From Paenibacillus sp. FSL R5-0490 (GTDB taxonomy: Bacteria; Bacillota; Bacilli; Bacillales; Cytobacillaceae): DNA of 64,000 nt. The position numbers and the translations under genes are program-made. Within the stretch, counting starts at the first letter, position 1. The number at the start of each line of letters is the position of its first letter. The DNA is taken from contig NZ_MRTQ01000003.1 of the NCBI RefSeq assembly GCF_001956215.1, positions 124,001-188,000 on the forward strand, given 5' to 3'. The notes below the pieces were generated by a model. It was not told the origin of the DNA. It ran no database searches and saw nothing but the letters and a program-made list of their open reading frames with translations. Positions 1-7,043 of the stretch are shown here, piece after piece.

Positions 1-62
1 CTCCCTATATTTTTATATTGTGATACATATCACCGAAAGTTTGTCGGGGTTCTGATAAACTG

Positions 63-87
63 ATTGCAAAATTTAGAATTTTGCAAT
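63..87 (+). promoter_or_regulatory. Perfect inverted repeat in the ctaA leader
   Basis: An 11-bp perfect inverted repeat (arms 63-73 and 77-87, 3-nt loop) lies directly upstream of the ctaA ribosome-binding site at 90-95. No T-run follows, so it is not an intrinsic terminator. It could be an operator or an mRNA 5' hairpin. Its function is unknown. Confidence 0.5.
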
Positions 88-103
88 ATAAGGAGTGTGC
101 AGT

Positions 104-1012
104 TTGAAGGTAAAACGGCTGGCGTTATCGACCATTATTCTTACCTATATTTTAATTGTATTTGGCGGGTATGTCGCATCTTCGGAATCAGGTATGGGGT
201 GCGGACCTGAATGGCCTTTATGCAATGGGATGGTGATCCCGGTATTGGAAGGAGATACATTAATTGAATTTACTCACAGAGTTATTGGTGCAGTACTTGG
301 AATAATGACAGCTGTATTGTACTTTAGAATTCAAAAATCAAATCAGGTGCGGGAACTTGATAAAGCTTCTAAGGTGCTTATTCTGCTTTTATTAGTTCAA
401 ATTTTACTGGGGGCAGCTGTGGTTTGGATGGACTTGCCTGCTATAATTGTGTCTGTCCACCTGATGGTAGCGATGGTTTTCCTTGCTGCGCTAATCTGGA
501 TCTGGCGACGTGCTGATGAACAGCCATCATGGATTAAAACAAGAAGAGACCGGAGTGTTCAAAACAAATTTAAGACAGTTTTATTACTGCTGCTTGTTAC
601 TTTATTTCTAGGTGCTTATATTAAGCATGAATCATTCGGATTGGCCTGCAGCTGGCTTGAATGTACAAATGGCTTTATGCCAGTATTTTTTCCGGAAATG
701 ATTCAGACCGGACACAGGCTTTTGGCAGGAGTTTTGGCCTTTTACATATTTTTTCTTACATATCTTTCATTTAAAAACAGATGGGAGGCTGGATTGCAGA
801 ATCGGCTTATGGCTGCCTCCCTGCTGGTTTTAGGTCAAATCTTAATAGGTATCCTCACAATTATAAGCTACATTGAAATATCCTGGGCAGTTCTGCATCT
901 TGCTTTTGGAACAGCATTATTTGCAATTGTTTGTGAGGCTGGAGTATTTGCATCAAATTCCAGCAGAATCAATAGGTTAGGGGAAAAGAGCAGTAATCCT
1001 TATTACGGATAA
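104..1012 (+). CDS. ctaA: Heme A synthase, CtaA/COX15 family
   Basis: This is a polytopic membrane enzyme that oxidises the C8 methyl group of heme O to the formyl group of heme A for aa3/caa3-type cytochrome oxidases. The 302-residue length and about eight hydrophobic segments fit the Gram-positive CtaA family. The four heme-ligand histidines are visible at about H58, H119, H204 and H265, with the conserved glutamate E55 before the first. The paired-cysteine loops C33/C40 and C182/C187 place it in the cysteine-containing class. I chose the TTG at 104 because the AAGGAG at 90-95 sits 8 nt upstream; a GTG at 95 would overlap that site. Neither ctaB nor the oxidase genes are visible next to it, although the left flank is cut. 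A terminator at 1024-1054 closes the unit. Confidence 0.93.
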   Translation: MKVKRLALSTIILTYILIVFGGYVASSESGMGCGPEWPLCNGMVIPVLEGDTLIEFTHRVIGAVLGIMTAVLYFRIQKSNQVRELDKASKVLILLLLVQILLGAAVVWMDLPAIIVSVHLMVAMVFLAALIWIWRRADEQPSWIKTRRDRSVQNKFKTVLLLLLVTLFLGAYIKHESFGLACSWLECTNGFMPVFFPEMIQTGHRLLAGVLAFYIFFLTYLSFKNRWEAGLQNRLMAASLLVLGQILIGILTIISYIEISWAVLHLAFGTALFAIVCEAGVFASNSSRINRLGEKSSNPYYG

Positions 1013-1023
1013 TAGCCATACTC

Positions 1024-1054
1024 AAAAAAGGCAGTCAGGTGACATGCCTTTTTT
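1024..1054. terminator. Bidirectional intrinsic terminator
   Basis: The 10-bp arms at 1024-1033 and 1045-1054 begin with A6 and end with T6, with an additional GTCA/TGAC pairing inside the loop. It can serve ctaA on the plus strand and the small minus-strand gene at 1063-1188. Confidence 0.85.
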
Positions 1055-1062
1055 GTTTTTTG

Positions 1063-1188
1063 TTATTTTTGCAGATCTTTTTTAGTAATTTCGCTTCTGA
1101 TATCTGCTACTCTTGAGAACTCTGCATCCTGCTTTTTATTATTTGGATATTTGTTTTTTCTTTCGCGGTTGTCATTTTTGTTGGTCAT
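1063..1188 (-). CDS. 41-residue hydrophilic protein, spore-protein-like
   Basis: This is a short gene with an ATG at 1188 preceded by GGAGGC at good spacing and followed directly by the shared terminator. The product is highly charged (many Lys, Asn, Asp, Arg) with no membrane segment. It contains a D-A-E-F-S stretch at residues 21-25 that recalls the E-F-(A/S) motifs of small SASP-like proteins. It lies beside an alpha/beta SASP gene on the same strand. I do not recognise a named family, and a spore role is inferred from composition and position only. Confidence 0.6.
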   Translation of the reverse strand: MTNKNDNRERKNKYPNNKKQDAEFSRVADIRSEITKKDLQK

Positions 1189-1230
1189 AGGTCTGCCTCC
1201 ATTGGTAATGTGTGTTTAGGTGAGTGAAAG

Positions 1231-1253
1231 ACCGGCCCTAGGACAGGGCCGGT
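1231..1253 (-). terminator. Hairpin terminator of the SASP gene
   Basis: The GC-rich 9-bp arms at 1231-1239 and 1245-1253 have a 5-nt loop and lie just downstream of the minus-strand SASP gene. The T-tract is weak (CTTTC), but the position and stem strength fit a terminator. Confidence 0.65.
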
Positions 1254-1269
1254 ATCCCAGCAAGCAATC

Positions 1270-1464
1270 TTACTGATTTTGCTGGTTTTTAAGCTGCTGC
1301 TCTGCCATCGCGACAAGTCGCTTTGTCATTTCCCCGCCGACAGAACCGTTTGCTCGTGCGGTTGTATCAGCACCAAGCTGAACTCCAAACTCATTGGCAA
1401 TTTCCTGTTTCATTTGATCCAATACAGTTCCTGCACCGGGTACCAAAAGTTTGTTTCTTGCCAT
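1270..1464 (-). CDS. Alpha/beta-type small acid-soluble spore protein
   Basis: SASPs of this type coat forespore DNA, shift it towards an A-like form and protect it from UV, heat and oxidation; they are degraded by the GPR protease at germination. The 64-residue product shows the family signature: a GPR-cleavage-like region around E-I-A-N-E-F-G (about residues 21-27), then the conserved A-N-G-S-V-G-G-E block and T-K-R-L-V near the C-terminus. It has an ATG start behind a GGGAGTG-type ribosome site. It is probably transcribed alone in the forespore by sigma-G, but I could not find a convincing sigma-G -10 box. A second paralogue lies at 46225-46425. Confidence 0.96.
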   Translation of the reverse strand: MARNKLLVPGAGTVLDQMKQEIANEFGVQLGADTTARANGSVGGEMTKRLVAMAEQQLKNQQNQ

Positions 1465-1574
1465 GATACATCACTCCCGACGATAATTTGAGCAAATAAA
1501 TGCTCGTTTTTAACTTAACCGATTAAAGAACAGCAGATGCAACTATAAAATTGCCAATCCAAATAATTTCATTA

Positions 1575-1591
1575 TGTAAGGTTTTATAACA
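1575..1591. promoter_or_regulatory. TnrA/GlnR-type box 1
   Basis: This 17-bp inverted repeat matches the TnrA/GlnR consensus TGTNANAWWWTNTNACA at every defined position except position 7 (G instead of A). It is centred about 70 bp upstream of the predicted amt transcription start. TnrA activates and GlnR represses nitrogen genes in Bacillus. Confidence 0.82.
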
Positions 1592-1619
1592 TAAAAATTA
1601 TAAATCTTCAAAAAATTTA

Positions 1620-1647
1620 TTGACATCGGTGTAAAAAAGAGTAAAAT
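1620..1647 (+). promoter_or_regulatory. Sigma-A promoter of the amt operon
   Basis: TTGACA at 1620-1625 and TAAAAT at 1642-1647 are separated by 16 bp. The promoter lies between the two TnrA/GlnR boxes, which places box 1 upstream and box 2 just downstream of the start site. Confidence 0.75.
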
Positions 1648-1666
1648 AAGGATTAAATTTAAATTA

Positions 1667-1683
1667 TGTAAGGAAATATAACA
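1667..1683. promoter_or_regulatory. TnrA/GlnR-type box 2
   Basis: A second 17-bp match to TGTNANAWWWTNTNACA with the same single deviation (G at position 7). It sits roughly 13-29 bp downstream of the predicted start, a position typical of repression. Confidence 0.82.
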
Positions 1684-1732
1684 TGAATCTAATTGTTATC
1701 CTTACATTAATAGAAAAAGGGAGGAATTACAT

Positions 1733-3001
1733 TTGGAAGCCACATTTTTAATGAATAGTCTTTGGGTAATGCTGGGAGCCATTTTAGTCATTTTTATGCT
1801 TGGCGGTTTCGTTATGCTTGAAGCCGGTTCGACCAGGATGAAAAATGCGGGGCATATTGCCGGTAAAACGATTTTTACCTTCGGTTTATCATCATTGGTA
1901 TTTTGGGCCATTGGCTTTGGTTTCATTTTCGGCGATGATGCAAATATATTGGTTGGGTTATCAAATTTTTTTTACTCAGGTGCTGAGCTTGAGGGAATGA
2001 GCTTATCTTCTTCTGTATTCTTCGTATTTCAGATGGCATTTGCCGGTATTTCCATTACGATTGCATTAGGCGGCTTTGCTGAACGTGCAAAACTTTCCGT
2101 TTACCTCATTTTTACCGTACTTTTTTCTGCTATTGTTTATCCTGTCGTCGCACATTGGATTTGGGGAGGAGGCTGGCTTGCTGAACACGGCAAGCAGGAC
2201 TTTGCTGGTTCAACAGTTGTCCACTTAACGGGTGCTATGGCAGCGTTGGCAGCTACGATTTTACTTAAGCCCCGAATTGGAAAATTTAATAAAGATGGTT
2301 CCGCTAACAATATCTATGGCCATAACCAGGTATATACAGCCTTGGGTGTGCTGATCCTGTGGGTTGGCTGGTTTGGGTTTAACGCCGGCAGTACTTTGAC
2401 TGTGGAAGATGGTTTTTTTGGATTTGTAGCTCTTAACACAAATCTTGCTGCCGGAGCAGGAGCAGTTGCTGCACTGATTATTTCATGGATGGTTATGGGT
2501 AAATCCGATGTTCCCACAATGCTTAACGGTGCCCTGGCAGGTCTGGTCGCAATTACGGCTTCCTGTGCTTTTGTTGATACATGGGCGGCTGTTGTCATAG
2601 GGTTTGTATCAGGAATCCTTGTATTCTACAGTGTGCGTTTCGTTGAAAAGCGAAAAATCGATGATCCAATCTTTGCTCTATCTGTTCATGGTGCTGCCGG
2701 GGTATGGGGAACATTATCTACTGGATTCTTTGCTGCACCTGAATTGGCATCAGTCGGTAAACCTGGGCTGTTTTATGGGGGAGGTTTTGAACAGCTGGGA
2801 GTACAGTTTATGGGTGTCGCTGTTTCCGGCCTTTATGCTTTTGCTGTATCCTTTATAATTTTGGCAGCTGCCAAGAAGGTATTGAATGGACTTCGGGTAA
2901 CAGAGGAAGAAGAAATTATGGGATTGGATTTAAGTGAACATGGAAGCTATGGATATCCCGAAGTCTTTATGGCTGATGAAAACAAAAAGTTAAGCTCGTA
3001 A
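1733..3001 (+). CDS. amt: Ammonium transporter, Amt family
   Basis: This is a membrane channel that conducts ammonium/ammonia into the cell when nitrogen is scarce. The 422-residue protein has about eleven hydrophobic segments. It carries the Amt signatures G-F-A-E-R-A near residue 114 and the twin pore histidines H164 (in H-L-T-G-A) and H319 (in V-H-G-A-A-G-V-W-G). I chose the TTG at 1733 because of the AAAAAGGGAGGA ribosome site. The two TnrA/GlnR boxes upstream point to nitrogen control. Unlike the usual amtB-glnK pair, no PII gene follows; instead a GlnD-like nucleotidyltransferase and an exonuclease are co-oriented behind it with short gaps, suggesting one operon. Confidence 0.95.
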   Translation: MEATFLMNSLWVMLGAILVIFMLGGFVMLEAGSTRMKNAGHIAGKTIFTFGLSSLVFWAIGFGFIFGDDANILVGLSNFFYSGAELEGMSLSSSVFFVFQMAFAGISITIALGGFAERAKLSVYLIFTVLFSAIVYPVVAHWIWGGGWLAEHGKQDFAGSTVVHLTGAMAALAATILLKPRIGKFNKDGSANNIYGHNQVYTALGVLILWVGWFGFNAGSTLTVEDGFFGFVALNTNLAAGAGAVAALIISWMVMGKSDVPTMLNGALAGLVAITASCAFVDTWAAVVIGFVSGILVFYSVRFVEKRKIDDPIFALSVHGAAGVWGTLSTGFFAAPELASVGKPGLFYGGGFEQLGVQFMGVAVSGLYAFAVSFIILAAAKKVLNGLRVTEEEEIMGLDLSEHGSYGYPEVFMADENKKLSS

Positions 3002-3036
3002 GCAAGACTGGAGCTTCTTTTAAAGGAAGTGCCTGG

Positions 3037-4020
3037 ATGGAATCAACATTTAACTCTTATCAATCCCTAAAAAAGTGGAAAGAGGAACAGATCTTAAAAT
3101 ACCGCTCAGATATCAGCGCTCTGAATGATTTTCACGACATTATCATGAAAGCAGTTATTCGTATGGCGTTGGAAAGAACCAAAAAAATTGAAAGACCATC
3201 CTCATGGAAATTTGCCTGGTTCACAATGGGAAGCTCGGGGAGAAGGGAGCAGGGCTTTCTGAGTGACCAGGATCACGGATTGGTGTTTGAATCAGGGGCT
3301 GCTGAAGCGGAAAAGTATTATTTAGAGCTGGGGAAGGAAGTTTCAAAAGGTTTACAGTCTGTTGGCTATCCATTTTGTGAAGGAAATGTGATGAGCTCTA
3401 ATCCGCTATGGTGCAAATCACTTTCTGAATGGAAAGAACAAATCCATGCATGGATGCAGGAGGAGAGTCTGCAGACGATCAGGAATCTCCATATTTTCTA
3501 TGACAGCAGAGTGCTGGCAGGAGAGGAAGCGTATATAGCAGAATTGAAATCCTTTATTCACGTGAATCTCCAAAAAAGCCCGCATCTGCTTACGAGAATG
3601 GTGGAGACCAGCATGCATATGAAAAAATCAGTAGGTCCATTTGGCCAGCTTTTGGCAGAGGAAAAGGGAAGCCATCAAGGGGAGCTGGATCTAAAATACG
3701 CTGCATTTATACCTTATGTAAATGCCGTAAGAATTCTTGCTGTGAAGGAAGGAATTCTGGACACATCTACTATTGCCCGAATGAATAAGATTATGAACAT
3801 AAATGGCTATGGGGGATTGGGTAAATATCGAAATAATTTTGCTGTCTTGTTAAAATGGAGGCTTCAGACATACAGGCAAACAGATGCCTATGATGATACT
3901 CATTACATTCAGCTTAAAACCTTATCAATATCAGAGCGAAATGAACTGAAAGATATTTTAAAGGATGCCAAAAAGCTTCATCAATTTGTGGTCAGGACCA
4001 TTCAAAAGGGTGCAGGTTAA
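3037..4020 (+). CDS. DUF294-type nucleotidyltransferase, GlnD-like N-domain
   Basis: The 327-residue soluble protein carries the nucleotidyltransferase signature G65-S-S-G-R-R-E-Q followed by S76-D77-Q-D79. This is the GS...D-x-D metal-binding arrangement seen in GlnD and DUF294 proteins. The rest of the chain is helical and fits a DUF294 C-terminal domain. There is no HD hydrolase domain, no ACT domain and no CBS domain, so it is shorter than GlnD and than many DUF294 proteins. The substrate is unknown; a role linked to ammonium transport is inferred from its place 36 bp after amt. The gene ends in a TAATG overlap with the exonuclease gene, implying translational coupling. Confidence 0.82.
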   Translation: MESTFNSYQSLKKWKEEQILKYRSDISALNDFHDIIMKAVIRMALERTKKIERPSSWKFAWFTMGSSGRREQGFLSDQDHGLVFESGAAEAEKYYLELGKEVSKGLQSVGYPFCEGNVMSSNPLWCKSLSEWKEQIHAWMQEESLQTIRNLHIFYDSRVLAGEEAYIAELKSFIHVNLQKSPHLLTRMVETSMHMKKSVGPFGQLLAEEKGSHQGELDLKYAAFIPYVNAVRILAVKEGILDTSTIARMNKIMNINGYGGLGKYRNNFAVLLKWRLQTYRQTDAYDDTHYIQLKTLSISERNELKDILKDAKKLHQFVVRTIQKGAG

Positions 4021-4748
4021 TGAGGTTCCATCCTTTTGTCCAATTTGTCAGAGGTATTCAGGGCAAACTTCAGACTAACATGTTAGGTGGAATGAATGGT
4101 CAAAATCCGCATCATTTAGCATTTATTAGACAAATGCAGAGGGAGCTGCAGAATGCTGATTTAATGCCTATCCCCTTAGGGAATTTGAATGTGGCTGTCT
4201 TTGATATTGAGACAACTGGATTTTATCCGGATAAAGGGGATCAAATTATTTCGATTGGTGCGGTTAAAATTACTAGCGGGAAAGTCAGTGAAGACAGTTT
4301 TTATTCACTTGTTCATTTTGATAAGCCTCTTTCAAGTGAAATAAAGGAGCTGACAGGTCTATCTGAGGCTGATTTAGAAAAAGCTCCTCCCCTCTCGGAG
4401 GTGTTGATTAGCTTTCTTGAATTTGTAAAGGAAATGCCGCTGGTTGCCCATCATGCAAACCACGAAAAAAGCTTTATGCAGTACAGCAGCTGGAAGCTTT
4501 TTCGCACTCCATTCAAGCACAGGATATTAGATACTTCCTTCCTTTATAGGATAGCCGATCCTAATAAACCATTAAGAAAATTAGAAGACCTCTGTGAATT
4601 TTATGGCATCCCTGTTAAGGGCCGCCATCATGCTCTGGGAGATGCAAAGCTGACAGCTTTCCTGTGGTGCTGCTTAATCGAGGAAGTTCATAAATCAGGG
4701 TGCTCAAACTTAAAAGAGGTTTACGAGCGCCTGGCCAGGTTAAGGTAA
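4020..4748 (+). CDS. DnaQ-like 3'-5' exonuclease (DEDDh fold)
   Basis: The 242-residue protein has an N-terminal extension of about 58 residues and then an RNase-T/DnaQ exonuclease domain. Motif I is D62-I-E64-T-T-G and motif III is H203-H-A-L-G-D208-A, the H-x-A-x-x-D form. Motif II (around residues 143-153) reads A-H-H-A-N-H-E149, so the usual aspartate appears as glutamate. It could degrade DNA, RNA or small oligonucleotides; the family does not decide this. The ATG overlaps the stop of the nucleotidyltransferase gene. Pairing of a DUF294 protein with a DnaQ-like exonuclease recurs in bacteria, as I recall, so the two probably act together. Confidence 0.85.
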   Translation: MRFHPFVQFVRGIQGKLQTNMLGGMNGQNPHHLAFIRQMQRELQNADLMPIPLGNLNVAVFDIETTGFYPDKGDQIISIGAVKITSGKVSEDSFYSLVHFDKPLSSEIKELTGLSEADLEKAPPLSEVLISFLEFVKEMPLVAHHANHEKSFMQYSSWKLFRTPFKHRILDTSFLYRIADPNKPLRKLEDLCEFYGIPVKGRHHALGDAKLTAFLWCCLIEEVHKSGCSNLKEVYERLARLR

Positions 4749-4790
4749 CACAAGGAAGGTTGGACGGGAGAAGATGAAGCCAACTGAGGT

Positions 4791-4942
4791 AACTTCGGAC
4801 ACAAATCAAGGTTAAAGGAAGTTTGAGTCTGAAGCAGGAGGAACTTCGGACACAAATCAAAGGTTAAAGGAGGTTTGAGTCTGAAGCAGGGGCAACTTCG
4901 GACAGAAACCTGATTGTTAAGGAGTTTGAGTCCGAACCCCGG
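4791..4942. repeat. Three tandem 51-52-bp intergenic repeats
   Basis: Copies lie at 4791-4841, 4842-4893 and about 4894-4942. Copies 1 and 2 are nearly identical; copy 3 is more divergent. Every unit opens with AACTTCGGAC and contains a later GTTTGAGTC(T/C)GAA, so each can fold into an imperfect hairpin; copy 3 has perfect 7-bp arms (4897-4903 and 4930-4936). The 4749-4790 stretch may be a decayed half-unit. There is no open reading frame of note. It occupies most of the gap between the exonuclease and the coiled-coil gene. Confidence 0.85.
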
Positions 4943-4984
4943 TCCAGGCAGTCATAAAAACCCTTCCATTTAATCAAAATCAAA

Positions 4985-5009
4985 GCCCCAATCACTATGA
5001 GATTGGGGC
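4985..5009 (-). terminator. Terminator of the coiled-coil protein gene
   Basis: The 9-bp GC-rich arms at 4985-4993 and 5001-5009 are followed, reading on the minus strand, by a T-rich tract (TTTGATTTTGATT). It ends the gene at 5052-5384. Confidence 0.85.
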
Positions 5010-5051
5010 AAATTTGGTTTCTAAGCGGAGCAAAAAGCACAAAATTCCCCC

Positions 5052-5384
5052 TTAGAATTCCCCATCAAATGGAGTGAAAGGGATGTTAAGTCTATTCTCA
5101 ACTGCTCTTAGTCTTTGGTTTAGCCGATTCAGCCTTCGTGTATGGCGGTCAACGGTCTGATTTAGCATTCTGACCTGATCAGTCAAATTGACCAGCTGCC
5201 TGTTAAGGCGGGTAATCTCTCTGGATTGATCCTGATTTTGCCTTTCCAAAGCGGTAACTCTTCTCTCCAGCTGCTGGGGCTGTCTTTCCGTATCATATTG
5301 TTCGAACTGCTGAATTTCATATTCTGGGGTGAAGTGGGCTGCTGGCTGAGGAAGATAACCTTGATAATAGCCATATGGATACAT
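5052..5384 (-). CDS. Small coiled-coil protein, possible spore-coat component
   Basis: The 110-residue protein begins with a Tyr/Pro/Gly-rich head ([10 protein letters not shown]) and continues as a long heptad-like helix rich in Leu, Arg, Gln and Asn (about residues 40-100), a typical coiled coil. I chose the ATG at 5384 because AAAGGAGA lies just upstream; a longer frame to 5459 lacks a ribosome site. A sequence CATAGATTA, which matches the sigma-K -10 consensus CATANNNTA, lies at 5425-5433 on the same strand, although no clear -35 is seen. Tyr-rich heads and this -10 hint at a coat protein. No named family is recognised. Confidence 0.7.
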   Translation of the reverse strand: MYPYGYYQGYLPQPAAHFTPEYEIQQFEQYDTERQPQQLERRVTALERQNQDQSREITRLNRQLVNLTDQVRMLNQTVDRHTRRLNRLNQRLRAVENRLNIPFTPFDGEF

Positions 5385-5537
5385 TGGGCACTCTCCTTTT
5401 ATGCAAAAATCCTCAAACTCCCTATAATCTATGCATAAATGGGCGGAGAGACACGGCAAATGCCTATTTTATTGGCGGGTTGCTGCTTTGTGGTCTATAT
5501 TATCTTAAAAGAGAAGGTTTAAAACGGCCGCCTCTGT

Positions 5538-5771
5538 TTACATAAAAGGGGGGACTTTGCTGATTTCCGAAACAAGAGAAGCAAGTGACTGCATCTGCTG
5601 GTCATCGAGGTCAAAAGCAATTTTGATCTTGTTTTCCAGATCAGCTGTTACTCTTCTCTTGCCCACCTCAACCAGAGCTATTAAAGAGAAGCTGCAGCTG
5701 ACAACTCTTGCGAAATCACGCTGTGTCATGTTATAGCTCTTTCTGATTAATTTAATAATTTCTTTGTTCAT
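5538..5771 (-). CDS. Small XRE-family helix-turn-helix regulator
   Basis: The 77-residue protein has a single Cro/CI-type helix-turn-helix at roughly residues 8-55 (M-T-Q-R-D-F-A-R...S-L-I-A-L-V-E-V-G-K-R) and a short helical tail. Such proteins bind operator DNA, usually as dimers. No partner domain, phage gene or toxin lies next to it, so its target is unknown. An AAAGGATG-type ribosome site precedes the ATG. Confidence 0.85.
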   Translation of the reverse strand: MNKEIIKLIRKSYNMTQRDFARVVSCSFSLIALVEVGKRRVTADLENKIKIAFDLDDQQMQSLASLVSEISKVPPFM

Positions 5772-5960
5772 TCTAATTCATCCTTTAACAATTCACCCAT
5801 TTTTCAGGGCTATGTTTTTTGTCTTATAGCTATAAAATTAGCATTGTGATATAGGTTTGTCAAAGTAATTTAATAACAATGGAAAAGCAGTTTAATAGAT
5901 TGCTGGAGGTATAATAACTAAATAAGAGGATAAAAAGAAAATAGAAAGGAGCTTTGCCTG

Positions 5961-6530
5961 TTGAATATACTTTGGGATTTTGATGGCACTTTATTTGATA
6001 CATATCCAGCTTACACAGCGATCGTGAGAGAGGTTATGAATGATAAAAAGGTTTCCGATGAAAAGATTTTTTGCCAGCTAAAGGTTTCTTTCAGCGATGC
6101 ATTTCAACATTTCAAGTTAAATGACGAACAAATAAAAACAATCAGGATGAGGGCGAGACAGCTGCGTCCAAATGATTTAAAGCCTTTTCCTGATGTGGAG
6201 CAGGTATTAAAGCAGGCTGATAAGAATGTCATCATGACTCACAAGGAAAGAGATGATGTTCTTTCTATATTAACCTTCCATAAATTAGATGGATACTTTA
6301 CCGATATGGTAGCAGGAGACGATGGCTATCCCCGCAAGCCTCACACAGCTTCTTATGAATTTCTGCATGAAAAGCATAAGGTTGATTTAGCAATAGGTGA
6401 CAGGAAAATAGACATCCTGCCTGCAAAGAAACTTGGCATCAGGACCTGCCTTTTTCAGAATGAAGCTCCTGGAGCAGATTATTATCTGAACCACTATAGA
6501 GATTTCAATAAGAAAATAAAGCTATATTAG
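5961..6530 (+). CDS. HAD-superfamily phosphatase, phosphoglycolate-phosphatase-like
   Basis: The 189-residue cytoplasmic protein carries HAD motif I as D6-F-D8-G-T near its start, a small helical cap, motif II in I-M-T-H (around residue 91), a motif III lysine in P-R-K-P and motif IV in I-G-D-R-K-I-D. These are the residues of a Mg-dependent phosphatase using an aspartyl-phosphate intermediate. The substrate cannot be read from sequence. I chose the TTG at 5961 because GAAAGGAG lies upstream and the motif begins immediately after. It stands alone with a terminator behind it. Confidence 0.88.
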   Translation: MNILWDFDGTLFDTYPAYTAIVREVMNDKKVSDEKIFCQLKVSFSDAFQHFKLNDEQIKTIRMRARQLRPNDLKPFPDVEQVLKQADKNVIMTHKERDDVLSILTFHKLDGYFTDMVAGDDGYPRKPHTASYEFLHEKHKVDLAIGDRKIDILPAKKLGIRTCLFQNEAPGADYYLNHYRDFNKKIKLY

Positions 6531-6537
6531 TAAAAAG

Positions 6538-6570
6538 CCTGGCACTTTTGGGTGCCAGGAGGTTTTCTTT
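6538..6570 (+). terminator. Terminator of the HAD phosphatase gene
   Basis: The 8-bp arms at 6538-6545 and 6552-6559 with a 6-nt loop are followed by GGTTTTCTTT. Confidence 0.8.
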
Positions 6571-6607
6571 AATATTGAATTGGTCCTTCATAGCAGCATG
6601 TGTTTCT

Positions 6608-6874
6608 TTACGTTCTTGTTCCATCGTCATATTTATCGCCAAACAGCTTTTTCTTTTTTATTGTTTCAAAGTCTGCTTTGTACTTTTCCTCTGTTGATGA
6701 ACTGCTCTTTATTTTTGATCCGTTTTTTTCTTCTTCCTTCTCCTGTTTTAAGTCTTCCATTGGTATAGGATCAACATTTTTTTCGCTCTCATACTTATCG
6801 AATAAACTTTCCTTCTCGGTTTTATATTGCTCGGGATTATCCATCTTTCCATCCTGAATGTTTTTGTCAGCCAC
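6608..6874 (-). CDS. 88-residue hydrophilic stress-type protein
   Basis: The product is almost wholly charged and polar (Lys, Glu, Asp, Ser), with no hydrophobic core and probably disordered. A GTG at 6874 is preceded by GGAGGGTG at 8-nt spacing. The ribosome site overlaps the stop of the 40-residue gene just upstream (TAAGGAGGG), so the two form an operon. The upstream sigma-B-like promoter suggests induction by general stress. No named family is recognised; hydrophilin-like protection is an inference. Confidence 0.65.
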   Translation of the reverse strand: MADKNIQDGKMDNPEQYKTEKESLFDKYESEKNVDPIPMEDLKQEKEEEKNGSKIKSSSSTEEKYKADFETIKKKKLFGDKYDDGTRT

Positions 6875-6889
6875 TGTTATTCACCCTCC

Positions 6890-7012
6890 TTATTTCCTGT
6901 TTTCTTCCTGAGGTTTCTCAGGCTCTCTTTGGGGTTCGATATCTCTATCGTTTTCTTTCTTTTTATTTTGTTCTATCGAATTATTTTTTTCTGAATTGTT
7001 ATGATCAGCCAT
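6890..7012 (-). CDS. 40-residue hydrophilic peptide, first gene of stress operon
   Basis: An ATG at 7012 follows a strong AAAGGAGGG site. The peptide consists nearly entirely of Asn, Lys, Glu, Asp, Gln and Pro. It opens with M-A-D, as does the 88-residue protein downstream, which could reflect an old duplication. The gene is directly downstream of the sigma-B-like promoter at 7044-7068. Its function is unknown. Confidence 0.62.
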   Translation of the reverse strand: MADHNNSEKNNSIEQNKKKENDRDIEPQREPEKPQEENRK

Positions 7013-7043
7013 AGTTAAACCCTCCTTTAACTGTTAGTATTCA

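Noticed and set aside
1279..1491. Open frame antisense to the SASP gene
   Set aside because: Shadow of the clearly recognised SASP on the other strand, no ribosome site.
4791..4942. CRISPR-like repeat array
   Set aside because: The units are contiguous 51-52-bp tandem copies without unique spacers, and there is no cas gene anywhere in the window.
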